Below are positions 24,377 through 36,153 of a stretch of DNA of 64,000 nucleotides, piece by piece. Positions within the stretch are counted from its first letter, which is position 1, and each line of letters opens with the position of its first letter. Made by a program: the position numbers and the translations under genes. Source of the stretch: Cenococcum geophilum 1.58 (lineage: Eukaryota > Ascomycota > Dothideomycetes > Gloniales > Gloniaceae); the NCBI GenBank assembly GCA_001692895.1, contig KV748191.1:558001-622000 (forward strand). Direction: 5' to 3'. The notes under the pieces were generated by a model, which saw nothing but the letters and a program-made list of their open reading frames with translations, was not told where the DNA came from and searched no databases.

Positions 24377-27300
24377 TTATGATCTGCCGTTCAGGTCGAG
24401 TTGTCGACGCCTTTCATGGTTTATCCCATCAAAGTCATGCCCTCCATCCTGACCGTTGCTCTTTGGTGGTGTTGCCAGCTGCATCGGACTAGCTTGTCCG
24501 TTAAGTGCCCAAGTTTCCGAACTACCATTCTTGACGACCTCACTCTGTCTAACCCGGTTAGCGACGATCTCTGAAGATGCTGAAGTCCTGCTATGGCTAG
24601 CTTGGCTATTAACAGCATCTATGGCTTCTGAGTGGAATAAGTCAGAGACGTCGTCAACTGGTGTGTATCCGGATTCATCCATATCCGTGGGCATGTCCTC
24701 AACTGGAGGAGGCGGAGGAGGCGGTGGTGGAGGTGGAGGAGTGTCTGTCCTGCTTTTCTTTGGAGACCCTTGAACGTCACCGACTTGTGATGGTGTTCCC
24801 TCTTCTCTTTTACGCTTCAAATCAGGCGTGGATGGCTCTGCAGGTGAGACCCGGTCCGCCTGCTCATCTTCATCGTCGGAAATTCCCATCATCTCATCGC
24901 CTGATACCGCTTTGTCTTCCCGAATGTCAACGTCTGCTGAATTATCCGCTACTGAAGCAGTCCCACCGGCTGCGGCCCGTTCTTTCCTTCTCTCCGCTCT
25001 TACCGCTTTCTCCTTATCACGGGCCTGCTTCTTTGCCACAGCTTTGTCCATGAACTCCTTCACGAACTTCTTAACTGACTTCTCGTGCTTAGGCGATATT
25101 TTCGCCGTCGGGTCTTGAACGCGTCTAGCCTTGAAATCACCTCGAACGAGTTTCTTGGCAACCTATTAAGAAACGTTAGTGTATGAGTTACATTGTGATG
25201 CAAAGTTTCATACCTCTTTAGCCAGCCTCTTCAGATCGTCCTTCTCCAGTTTCTTTCGGTAGTGATCTGTTACAGACTTCACATGNGGGAAAAGCTGCAT
25301 AGGCATTAGATACTTTAGGCGGACGGGTAGCTCGATGTTTCCTTACAGTGTTTTCGTAAAGCTTCATTTTCTTTTCCTCGCTTAAAGACCTCCACTTCTC
25401 CTTCCCTTCCTTCTTATCCTTCCTAGGTTCTTCAGTAGGCTGCGGGGTTGCCGATGCCGACGTTTCATTTCTTGGCGTTGCATTTTGTGTGATGCTTAGA
25501 ATGATGTCCTGGAGCTTTTGCTGATTGGTCTTCTCTTTCGGAGGTGGAGGAGGCGGTTGAGGTGCTGGTAGCGTCGGTCTCTGCCACTGAGTCCCACCAT
25601 TCGCACTATAGTAGTATGTTGCACCGTTTTCCGCTGTTGCCGAAAACCAACCAGGTGGAAGTGCGTTAAAAGGAGGCCGGGGGCGATAGGGTGGGCGTGG
25701 TCCATTAAAGAAACTGGGGTTTCGCTGTGGCATAGCTCCTCTAGGGCCCGCCGGGGCCGACGGTCCTCGCGGGGCATCAACAGACCGTGACCGAGATCTC
25801 GAGCGCGATTTTGATCGATCCCGACCCTTTTCACGGCGATCGAAATGATCTGCTCGAGCGACAGGAGTGGACGCATTGGGATCTCTCTTAACGCGAGGAA
25901 TCCGGTATCCAATCTCAAGCTTACTCCAGGCCTTTAGGAGTTCCGCTGCTTTCGTTTCGACTCGTTCATCACCACAGGAGGTAAGCTTCTCAATTGTCTC
26001 TTCGATCTTAGAATCTTGAATTTTATTGCGCGTTATACGAGGCAACTTGTCCAGGATATCTAGAACTTGTAAGACAACGTTGAAGTCATCCATCCAGGCC
26101 GACAGAGTGGTTTTGAGTATAGTGTAGCCATGCATCCTGATGACCCGGTGACCAACTTTCTCATCGTCGCTACGCTGTATACGGCTGAGAAGCTTAACGG
26201 CAATCCATTTCTCTTTGCACTGCATGAGAGTAGCCATGACCTTGGTGACGCCACCTTCTTCCAGGGATTTAGGTTGGACATTGTTGACATATTCCTCGTC
26301 GTCCTCGCCGACCTTCTTCTTGCGAGGCTTCTTCGCGACTGCCAAGTCCCAGCCATCGCCATCGTCAATTCCAAGGGCTTCAATGGTTGTATTAGATAGT
26401 TTGGTCGCACGCTCAGTTTGCGTCTTCCCTCCAATGTAGCCAGAGCAGTTTGGCTCGCCGCAGTAGCATGGTTGGGGATCTGCGCCGTATCGATCAACAT
26501 TGTAGTTGAATACGAGTTCCTCTCCCGCTTTGATGTTGCGCTCGGCAAAGATGCCCATGCGGAGTTTTTCGCCAACGACCCACTTGTCCACATAGCAGTT
26601 CGGGTTACAAGAGTGATTGCAGAATCGCCCGAGGTTGCCCTTTTTTGTCGCATCGACGAATTCGCCTTTGCTGAGGGACATAAAATAAAAGTGCTTGATG
26701 CCTTCATCATCGTACTGGTGCATGCGCTTACGGAAGCTACCCTCGCCGATGACTTCGCCGATGTACTCGAAAATAAAATCGTGCGGTCGCAAGTCACAGT
26801 CTGCTCGTAGGCCGTATCCTTTCTTTTCTGTTTTGATTACCGTGACGCTGGGGTATTGTTTTTGCTGGAATCGCTGGTTTTGGCAAGCAACTCCGCAGCC
26901 GCAATCTCCCACACACTCCATTTTCGTCGCGCGGTTAATGCAGTCAGAATCCTCACCACAAGCATGGTTAGTCTTAGTTGCTGGATCTAGATGTTTGGTC
27001 AGCGATAGGGTGCGGGAAACAACACATTGCTGAATGTAAATGGAGGACCTACCCCACTCCTCTGCGCAGTCACACTCCAAAGCGTGTTCGGTGCTGCCCA
27101 TGTACTTTGCAGAATAAATGCAGTCAGTAATTACCTGGAAAGTGGCAGTAGCTTCAGCTGTCGCATCGGGTGCATCTAGAAACAATTGTGGCGGTCTTGC
27201 CACAATCTTCTGGGATGCCGTGCGTGAGAGCTTGGGTGCTTTTCCTGGCTCCATCTTAAGGGTTATGTCTCCGCCGATAACCTCCTCGTGTTCCGACTTT

Positions 27301-27539
27301 TCTGACAGAGAGTGGGAGGGACTTTGTAATTTGACCGGCGAGTGAGATGTTGACCTGGACTTCACCTTCGCGGGTGATTCGTTTCCATTTGGCGTTGCGG
27401 ACTGCACCTGCCAGTCCTCCATCTTGACCCGTATCGTGTCCGCACCTTCCCCCTCCTGAGGACCTTCTTCCTCAATCTTCATTTCGCGAAGCTCGGGCTC
27501 AAGCTGAGCCGACTTCTTGTCGGTTTCACTGTCCGACAT
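24377..27539 (-). CDS. SET2: Histone H3 lysine-36 methyltransferase Set2
   Basis: Four exons: 27053-27539, 25347-26986, 25214-25294 and 24377-25162. The introns are 66, 52 and 51 nt; the product is 997 aa. Order: acidic, Ser-rich N-terminus; AWS zinc domain (~145-205, ECDCAEEW...[13 protein letters not shown]); SET domain (~205-330) with [19 protein letters not shown] and the catalytic NHSCNPNC; post-[13 protein letters not shown]; Set2-specific middle helices; an RS-rich stretch (~560); WW domain [18 protein letters not shown] (~630); SRI domain (~705-800) that binds the Ser2/Ser5-phosphorylated RNA polymerase II CTD. A ~200-residue Lys/Glu- and polyproline-rich tail follows the SRI. It methylates H3K36 co-transcriptionally, suppressing cryptic initiation. 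The ambiguous base at 25286 falls on the third position of a Pro codon (CCN), so the protein is unaffected. Confidence 0.93.
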
Positions 27540-30379
27540 TGTGGTTGAGCGAACTTGCCGGCAATGTTGGGGGGATAGGATGAAGGAAGAGGAGAGGTGC
27601 TGAAGAAGAGGAGGACGCTAAGCGATGCCGATTGCTCCAGCTATACAGTGATTCTCATGACACATCCGCACCGACTGAATCTTTCTTCAACTCTGATGAA
27701 CCGAGAACATCAAGTCGTGAATTGGAGTGAGCGGATGTATCGTAGTGAGGTGTGGGTGGAAGTAGGTCCTCCGGCCAAAGATTGAGAAGCAAAATCTTAA
27801 GGTGTCGCAAAGGTGCGAATCCGCGGGGTCAGGCAACACGACTGTAGGTATTGCAGTCGCATGTGCTTAAACAGGGCGAGGGAGGAAAGGCGATTGCGGC
27901 GGATTGCGAGAAGAGAACAAAGACTGTATTCGACATAGGAAAAATGTAGGTAGAGAAGGGGTCGTGATCCGTATGAAGATTATGGATTATGATTCGGTGC
28001 GCCGGCGAGCGGTACTTTGCGCGCTGCAGGCATTCGAGGAATGGCTTCGTATCGTGCTGTTGCTTGCGAGGAAGGTGAAATTTTGGGGTGCACAATGTCT
28101 TCAGTACACGCGCATGNCCAGGTCCAAAGTTGAAGATGCGGCTCTTCGATCTGGCCCCAAAAGCGACAAGTATCTCGGCTATCACTCTATCTCCGACTCC
28201 CGACCAGTGGGCTGCGGGAGCAGTGATTGGGTCAATTGGGACTCGCGTGAGAGTTTACTCGAATACACCAGTAGTACTCGCAAATACCATCTGGTGTCAA
28301 ATATCTACAAATGTCACAAAATGTGAACAAAATGCAGTAGAAATTCTCGCGCTTATTTCCACCACTAGAGAGCACCGTTAAGGCACGCCTCGGACAGCGA
28401 AACGATGAATCGAGCCTCCTCTATTCCTAATTACTGCTATTTTCGGGTCGCCAGATGGCTTAGAACAGATACTTTCACTACTTTTGTCTGGGGCCGCATA
28501 ATCCAGTGAATTCAAGCGAAGAGGGATATTCTACGGCGGGAGGGGGAATAGGCATTTAAGACAGACTCGGCTCAATCGCAGTCAGGTACGAGCGATAATC
28601 AAATTTAGAACCATCTAGCACCTTGGAGAATACGATGCGGCTCTCAAGTATTTTCTGAAAAAAGTGTCTGTTAAGTAAAACATGCTCAATGTTTTTGTAG
28701 CAGCTCGCGCACCCCTGCGAAGTGCCCACAGTCGAACAGGTAATTTCTCGGAAAATAGATGAATGCTGATGCTGCCGTTAGTCGGTGGCCCTATTCAACC
28801 ACGGTTGCTGTACTCCGCTGGAAATGAAATTAAGGTCCGTTCTTTCTAGCAAGGGACTGAGTTGAATGAAGTCACCATGCCTAGCAACGGACAATGGAAG
28901 CGCTTACGAGTCGTGGATGGTGCCTTACTTAATGTCAATTCATTTGAAATTAGATAGACATTTCTCCACGAGAAGGACGATGATTGCTGGTGGTGACAGG
29001 TTCTCGCGGATAAGCCGATCGGTGACTTGACCCATTTAGCCAGTAATTCTTCCAGCAATCTCTTTGAGGTGCGAAGAGCATACACGATATGGTTTAAGGT
29101 GAAAGACACCCTGGAAACATGTGTCTGCCATGCCTCTCCGAGATCGCAAGCAGGCCAGGCGTGTCTATTAAGCCGAGAATGCGGCCAGGCGTTCCGCAAT
29201 GCGGCCAGGCGTCGTCTGTGCCGGCGCTGTAGACAACTATACAGAAGGCTTCACCACACAGCAAATACCCCCATTGGTGCTACGTGGCTTTGCATCTCGG
29301 TGCAGTTGATGATTTGCTCGTGTCCATGGCTACAGCACTGAAGCTGTGAGCTGGCTGCGGGTGTGGAGGATATAAAGACAGGCAGAGATCTTGAACTCGC
29401 ACGGTCAGCTCACGACTGCCTTGTCTATTGCGATATGCAGAGAAGGATCCAGCAGGGGACCTGCCAAAACGACAATCCGTTTCCCCGTTTGCGACGTGGG
29501 GAATGGTCTCGAAATAGCAACAAAGGCGCCGTCGCTCGCCGCTGGCCGCTCAAAAGAGCTCGACGGAGCGAAGTCCAGATGGCTCGAAACCGCGCGGGCG
29601 GATGCGATCAGAGTGCAGTGGGGAAGCACAGGAGCACAGACGAGCGCGGTGGTTTGGGGGTAGGGCGGGCTGTGTATCAGAAGAATCGGGAAGACGGAGG
29701 GAGCATCAGTGAGACTGCCGAGCGCCAGCGAGAGCCAGCCAGGAGCGAGGGGGAGTGGGCAAGAGAACAGCAGACGAGCGGCTGGTGATTGGTGGGGGTT
29801 GTGCCCAGCGGTTGCGCCATCGCAAACCCGCGACAACGTAGGGCCTGAGGCTCTGTAGCGATGATGGGCTTTTGCTGTGTGTCTGGACTCGGGGCATGCA
29901 AGAGCGGAGGGGCAGCAGGAAAAGGCTCTTTGGTAGCCAATTGATCTGGCGGGCTCAGGCTGCTGAATTTTTTGTTCATGGCTGCCATCGTCATTAAACC
30001 CAGGTAAGCTACTGCAAAACATAACCGGGCGTGCAGCAATTCTCCCCTAGACGTGCATATCCATGCAATTTCCAGCTCTTGTCCTCTTACTTTCTTGTCC
30101 TCGACCAGCCTCATGGAAAGTCACTGTTGACCTCTGCCTGCTGGCATGAGCACGACCGCTATAGGTCGTCTACTCTTCTTCTCACGCTCATTATTTCCGT
30201 TTCTCTCACCTTCCTTTGTTCTGTTCCTTCAGACCTCCCGCGCCGGGCGTCTCGCGCGCGCATCTGCACTTTGACGGCCTTGTGATCGCTCGTTGCTCAA
30301 TTTGTCTGGTTGCATTCAACTTGGATTCAGCGCAACTTCTTTTCCTTTCCGTTTCCCACTACTTCTTGCGAGACACGAC
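27540..30379. other. 2.8 kb divergent intergenic region
   Basis: Lies between SET2 (-) and the AT-hook gene (+), and probably holds both promoters and long 5' UTRs. One ambiguous base at 28117. Several overlapping ORFs at 29.4-30.1 kb on both strands lack family similarity or consistent codon bias. Confidence 0.45.
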
Positions 30380-31488
30380 ATGGAGCCCGCTCGGGATGCT
30401 CCTTGGGCTGAGCATGAAAAGGTACGTACATGGAGCAGCATTCGCCCAATAGAATCTCATGCGCCCGACTAATCACATTCCCTACGCAGGTTTATTTACT
30501 AGCAGAGATAATAAAGGCTGCACCGGTATCCTCTAATGTCCTATTCGGAATCATCAGAGAAGCTCAGATTCAACCAAAGTGGAACGACATTGCTCTGCCT
30601 CAGGGTACGTCCCACCAGCGACCCGCCTCTGCGAAATCGGTCGTCTCTGTCGCTGCCTGCGCTTTTCGTCTGACAAGTTTGGTCAAACTAAAGACGGCTG
30701 TCTCGTTTCCATGCCGCTATGACTAACTCGCACATTCAGGACGTTCACTCCGCTCATGTCAAGTCGCCTACAATGACATTTCAGCCGGGGGCCCCGCCGT
30801 TGACTATAGACAGCATGCCCAATTACCTCCTCCACCCATTTACTCCGGCCCTGAAATACCAAAGAAGCGTCCGTTCCAGCCTGAAACATCCACACATATG
30901 GGCCGTCTGCTCCAACCCCGACCTCCACATACCTACCCAGCAGATTACGCGGCCGGACCTGCGTATGCAATGTCTCCAGTTAGCGAGCCAGCGAACAAAA
31001 AGAAGCGAGGCCGTCCAACTAAGGCAGAAGCACAAGCAAGAGCAGATGCGGCTGCGGCGCGAGGAGAAGTCTATCCGCCACCTAGGAGACAGAGGGCTTC
31101 ACTTCCGTCTACAGAACTTCCGCCAGGCAGTACGACACCAGGCCCAGCACCTATCGCGCCTATGGTTACAGCCACGCCTCAGAATACACAAAAGGAGGCG
31201 GGTTCAGAATCATCGTCAAGCAGGAAAAAGCGTAGCAAGCCGTCTAGGTTGGAACTAGAAAAACAACTAGGTGAAAGAGTAACTGAAACAGAATCACCCT
31301 CATTCGTTGCATCTGCACCAGCCGAAGGGAGTCGCCTACCACCATTCTCGCAGTTCACACCGGTGTCAGCACCTCCCTCGTCTACAACAGAGCAACATAG
31401 AGATCGAGACACACGAATGGAAGGAATCGAAGAATCGCAACCTCGAACTGCTACTCCTCGCTCGTTCAAAGATACAGTTGGCATATAA
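30380..31488 (+). CDS. AT-hook protein with Myb/SANT-like N-terminus
   Basis: Three exons: 30380-30421, 30490-30604 and 30740-31488. The introns are 68 and 135 nt; the product is 301 aa. Residues ~1-70 (DAPWAEHEKVYLLAEIIK...WNDIALPQGRSLRSCQVAYNDI) have the Trp spacing and helical pattern of a Myb/SANT-like module. An AT-hook core, KKKRGRPTKAEA, sits at ~135-146, followed by a basic Ala/Arg segment. The remaining ~130 residues are Ser/Pro/Thr-rich with a basic patch (SSSSRKKRSKPSRLELEKQL) and probably disordered. This is a putative nuclear DNA-binding protein that would contact AT-rich minor grooves; its targets are unknown. The GT-AG joins keep one frame and recreate the GRSLRSCQ helix, which supports them. 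Confidence 0.75.
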
Positions 31489-33185
31489 GGCGTTACTCTT
31501 TGGGTATAAAACAACAACTGGCGGTATATTGTGTTTTGAAGCGTTTGCACGACTCCTAACGCAGTCATGATGACCATTTTTGCCATGATACCATTATGGA
31601 CCTGTAGAGGTATGCTCTGCAAATATCTACGCTTGCATGCATCTACATGAGTATCATATTGCAATTGCTTTCCCATATTTGCCTATCATTTCCTTCCGAC
31701 TTTCGCTGAAAAATTTCCTTCGCAATACCTTTCGTTTTCTTTTCATTATCTTGAGATTTGACGAGCACTAAGTTCTAATGTCTATCTCTATTTTACGACT
31801 TTCCTGGACGGTCTTAGTGCGCCCAAAATGTTTTTCATTCTGCAATATGTACCATAGCATTTACATTTCCTATGTTCGTTTTGTTAAAATTCTCACGGCG
31901 ATGTACAAAAGCACTACTACCAATCAATATTGACAGCATTAATCCCCTTCATATTGATTTCGATTGGCCTTCAGTGCTCTATCCTTGATGTATCAGAGAT
32001 ATTACCTACTCCTGTTACGCAGGACTTTAACGTACGTATCCTACCCTTCAAGCTAGTAAGAACAGAGAAATAATCCGCCGCCTGCAGCAAGCCTCCCCCA
32101 GGATCTTGCGAATAACGGGAAAAAAAGCAAGTTTCTGACGCATTTCTAGATGAAGAGCGACACAAAGCACGTTTCTGTTTCATCTGCAAAGCTCGTACCA
32201 CCACCGAATAGATCGCTCCACAAAGCATGAAACAAAAAGGCCCGAGGTGTTTTCAGCTGTTGCTGCATGTAAGCGCTCTCAATAATCTCCGCTTCTTTTG
32301 TTTCGCCAAAGTTCTGATCGCAGGCTTGGCGAAGCGCCTGCGGGATGCGGCTCATGACTCAAGCTGCATATTCTGCTGCATTCTGCATATTGCATCGGGC
32401 GCGATAGCACAGAACCCAAGCCCAACCGGAATTCCAGGCCGACAGCCATTGGCGAAATTAAATATGAGCGCATCGTGAAAATCAATCTGTCGTGCAAGAT
32501 GTTACAAAATTCACTTTTATTGCGCGACCGACTGGTGACAACAGGAGAGAATGCTGTACGTGCGCCAACGACGCAGCTACTGCACGTATTGGTAATCGAG
32601 TCAAGATCTAGCTTAGGGACAATGGTAAAATAGAAACACGGGCAATATCAATATTAATCGCACACTAAAACAGTAGAAGCTTTTTGCGCCACAGATTCAG
32701 CGGCATATCCATTTAAAGACAAAGATGTCACCAATCTACGAAGGCACACTATAAGCTTTTCTAAGGGTGTACCAGGAGACGATGTATGTGGGATCTAGCC
32801 AGTCACCTTCCACATTCGAATGCAAGTGCGAAAATAAAGCAAAAAAAAAATACAATTCTGCGACTACGGGCAAAGCTCGGTTTACGAATTCCCGAGCACC
32901 GCTAACCCCCTTATTAATATTACTTGAACGCCCTCTTTCCCGTTTCTCCATGAGTTTATCGCGAGCTTGCTCTCCTCGGTGCTCTGTTCGCAGCCATCGC
33001 GCTCTCCAAGGCCGCCCAAGCTCAATGGCATTCGCATCACATACCCCCAGATCTTCAGGGGTGGGCTCTTCGACATTCCGCACATAGGGCAGGTCTTCGG
33101 GAGAGAAAGCCCCATATCGCATGGTATCCATGGACGCTGGCCCACTACGTCTCGTGAGCGTCTCAGGAATCCGAATCGTCGTAGG

Positions 33186-33560
33186 CCTCGAACCGCCTCA
33201 CGAACGGCTCCTACGGGCTGCTGGCCGCCCACTCTAGCGCGGCCTTGCTCCTCCTCCTCGACGCCTACGCCCACGCCGCCGCCGTCCGCTTCGTCCCGAA
33301 CGACCCGTCCTCCCTCTCGCGCCCACCCCACGACCCCGCCTCCGCGCGCGACACCTCCATCTTGCCCGCATAGCCCGGCCCCACGCCGCGCGCCAAGGCG
33401 GCCCTCGCGCGCCCGACAACGCGCCCGGGGAATCCCGGGCTCCTCGCCGTCGCCTCGGAGCCCCTTGTCGGCACCGGGCGCACGGGATCGGTTTCGTCGG
33501 CGCCGCGCCGTCAGCAATGTCCGGCTGCGCTGTACGAGTACGAGCGTGCTGTTCATGCAC
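33186..33560 (+). pseudogene. GC-rich coding-like segment with one in-frame stop
   Basis: After a possible TAG acceptor at 33183-33185 the plus-strand frame reads NRLTNGSYGLLAAHSS, then LLLLLDAYAHAAAVRFVPND, with almost every codon ending in C. That is a strong coding signature. A single TAG interrupts at about 33372, after which the same frame stays open and C/G-ending to ~33545. No family was recognised. It could be a gene with a recent nonsense change, an exon whose donor was missed, or a chance GC-rich ORF. No convincing upstream exon was found. Confidence 0.3.
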
Positions 33561-35182
33561 CATAGCGCCAGTTGGGATGGAGGGGGTGGGAGCCACTTCG
33601 GGTGGAAGGAGCGAATTAGGGTTGGGGTTGAGGTCGGGGCGCCGATGGAACAGGGGTGGGGGCGGGGGCGGGGGTAGGGTATGGTTGCGGTTGGAGGAGG
33701 GGTGGAGGAAGGGTGGAGAGGGCCGTGGTGGGGGAGTTGGAGGTTTGGATGGAGCTGGAGCTGGAGATGAAGCTCGGGTATGTGGGCGCGTATGTGGCGT
33801 GATATGGCTGCTGAAGGTGGGCGTGTAGGGGCTATTATACGGGCGCGCGGTGCTGCCGTGCGCCCAGAGGATGAACGGAGCAGCGGTTCTGGGCAGGAGA
33901 GGTGGTTAGCCGTGCCAGATGCTTTGGGGGTGTGGTAGGGGATGCCGTATGGGGCTCGTAGCGGATTGTTCGGAAACCTCAGGGGTTTTCAAACACTACT
34001 ACGCCTCCCTTCTTTAAGTGATGGGATATTTTATGAAGACTTACACAGAGACGCTAAGTGTAACCACGACCACAAGGCTTCCGAGGGCATTAGAGGGCTT
34101 CATCGTTGCGGCTAAGATACTGCTTCTAGCTTATCCGTGGAATCTCACCGTCAAAGTCGCTTGTTTGGCCCAAAAGCCCTTCTCTTCGTATCTTTCTCGG
34201 GGAAGGCATGTGAGACGAGCGGCAGATGGTTGGATTATGGGACAGAGAATTGCTCTGATATTAAGGTACTAAAATTACCATGCCCCGGCATATCGGAGCC
34301 GTTTTAGTCGTAGAGTGCTTGGTGACGATGCGGGGTGTTTCCTGTGATTGACATGGCTGATGGAGGGCGCTGGGGAGTTCGATATTTCGTAGCAGGTTTG
34401 AGTGTGATGTTAGATTTAGTAAAGGCTTTGTTGATGCTCTAAATTATTTGTATCTAGCATTGTTATTCCGATCAGACTGTTGGTTTGACTAAACAAGCAT
34501 CTGTTAGGTTGATCAGAGTCGTCACCACTAAGCATGTAGAAAGCTTCTAGCAGACGTGGAAGATTGCTGATATTTTTTACTGCTTTCGCTCAACCGATAA
34601 ATGCAAAAACCGAAACCTCCCATGACCGCCCATGGAGATTTGCCACGCGATTTATCGCAGGTGAAGGACTAAGAGTCGTCACTGTCTGCATCTCAGCTTC
34701 TTTTAACGCCTCTTAGGGCACACCATCATTGTGGGACTGTTGACATTGATCCACTAAAGTCCTTGATACCTTAGTATTGTGTTAAAAAACACGAACACCT
34801 TTTGTTTGGAGAAGCTATAGAATTTCACTCCATCCTCGGTCATAGGAAAGAATCGGAAGACTGAGTCGCAGTTACTATTATTACCTATATGTACATGTTG
34901 ATTAGGTAGCAACGTGAGGAACATTCTATTACGTTATTTAGCCTAGCGATTAATATATGGTATTTGGCGTACACACACAGGGCATTCAAATGGGAGCAAG
35001 GGCAGGCACACAAGACCTTACGGCAATCTCACGGCAATCTACAATCGAGTGGAAGCACGGTACGAATGGCAGACAGGGGAAGGTAGGCAATCAGGACACT
35101 CCCTTATGGGAGTCTCAGAGCAGCGACCTAACGGTATTTTCCCTCCCATTGACGTAGTACAGGCGTGCTACCTGGTGGGGTA

Positions 35183-35494
35183 TCCCTTAACACGTCAACT
35201 TGGGCACCCGTGTTATCGATAAGAGCCTACCAATCAGATCAATAGAATTCAATGCCTGTGCTTAGGAATACAAAGCTTCTGATTTCATAGCGAAATAATA
35301 TATAAGCTTATCTTTGGAGTTAAGTCGCTCGATATAAAGTCTCTAACGGTTGTACTTCTTGCAGAACGGTATTTTATAGATACTGCGGCTAAAATAAGTC
35401 CTTGAATGACGCTACCGCCTAAATAAACGCGTTGTTCAAGTTTTGGTGTTCGCGCACGGGCCTTCTCCTCTGGGTGCCCTAACGTGTTAAGGGA
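35183..35494. mobile_element. MITE, TCCCTTAACMCGT family (copy 2, long)
   Basis: A 312-bp element. Its ends are inverted (TCCCTTAACACGT...GGGCACCC) and TA flanks both sides (35181-35182, 35495-35496). It shares end sequence and internal blocks (gttatcgataag, gatcaat, gttcgcgcacgggccttc) with the 140-bp copy at 14370-14509, which looks like an internally deleted sibling. It has no ORF. Confidence 0.75.
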
Positions 35495-36153
35495 TATGCT
35501 GTATTACCTCTCACATCTCCCTTAGAAGGTTTTGTACCTATATCACGGTATTAGTCTGCATGGACCCAGATGGGGACCGCATCAGGCGTTAAATGGAATC
35601 AGTAGTAATAATATATGGTATTTAGATGATTGAGACCATATAGTTTTATTAAGGTGTGTTGCATAGAACTGTTAGGATTCTAAGGAAGATTGTTTCTGCT
35701 AGATTAACGCAACTGTAAACATACAATTTCGAAAAGAAACAGACGTGGTTGAAATGTGAGAGATATTCTATTGGTTAAGTTCATGGTTGGATTGATTGGC
35801 CGACGTAAATAAATGGTAAGGGGAGAATATCAGAGGGTTAAGGATGCTTATCCCAGTCGCTATTGACACGTCCAATCAATTTTTGGTAGTCAAAGTTATT
35901 CTTTCGTGAATGGTGAAGTACTTTAGAAGCTCACAAACAACATGGCATGGTGAGGATTCAACCAGTAACCCTTCGTGTGGCACCTTTCTCAGCAGCGCAT
36001 GGGATGCTACTTTTCCTTGGTGTAAAGCTCTATGAAGTCTTAATCGAAACTAGTTCAAAAAATAATCTACTCCTTAGGTCTACTACTATGGAATACGCCA
36101 ACTAAGTCCAAAGATGTTCTAATGATCATCCGTTACTTTGTTAGAGATGTCTC

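Larger units (their letters stand above)
31489..36153. other. 4.7 kb region with no confirmed gene
   Basis: Contains a coding-like broken segment at 33186-33560, a strongly G-rich tract at 33560-33830 and a MITE at 35183-35494. The rest is AT-leaning with no recognisable gene. Confidence 0.45.

Noticed and set aside
25281..25346. Apparent frameshift at the ambiguous base in SET2
   Set aside because: The change of frame is explained by a 52-nt intron (GTAAGG...TGCAG, 25295-25346); the N then lies at the wobble position of a Pro codon and the SRI domain continues normally.
29405..30114. Overlapping minus-strand ORFs of 145-205 codons upstream of the AT-hook gene
   Set aside because: No family similarity, open in several frames at once as expected of stop-poor GC-rich DNA, and no consistent codon bias.
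32736..33131. Minus-strand ORF of 131 codons
   Set aside because: No family resemblance; the neighbouring codon bias favours the plus strand.
35945..36000. tRNA-like B box (GGTTGAATCC on the minus strand)
   Set aside because: The arms around the loop do not pair and no acceptor or anticodon stem can be drawn.
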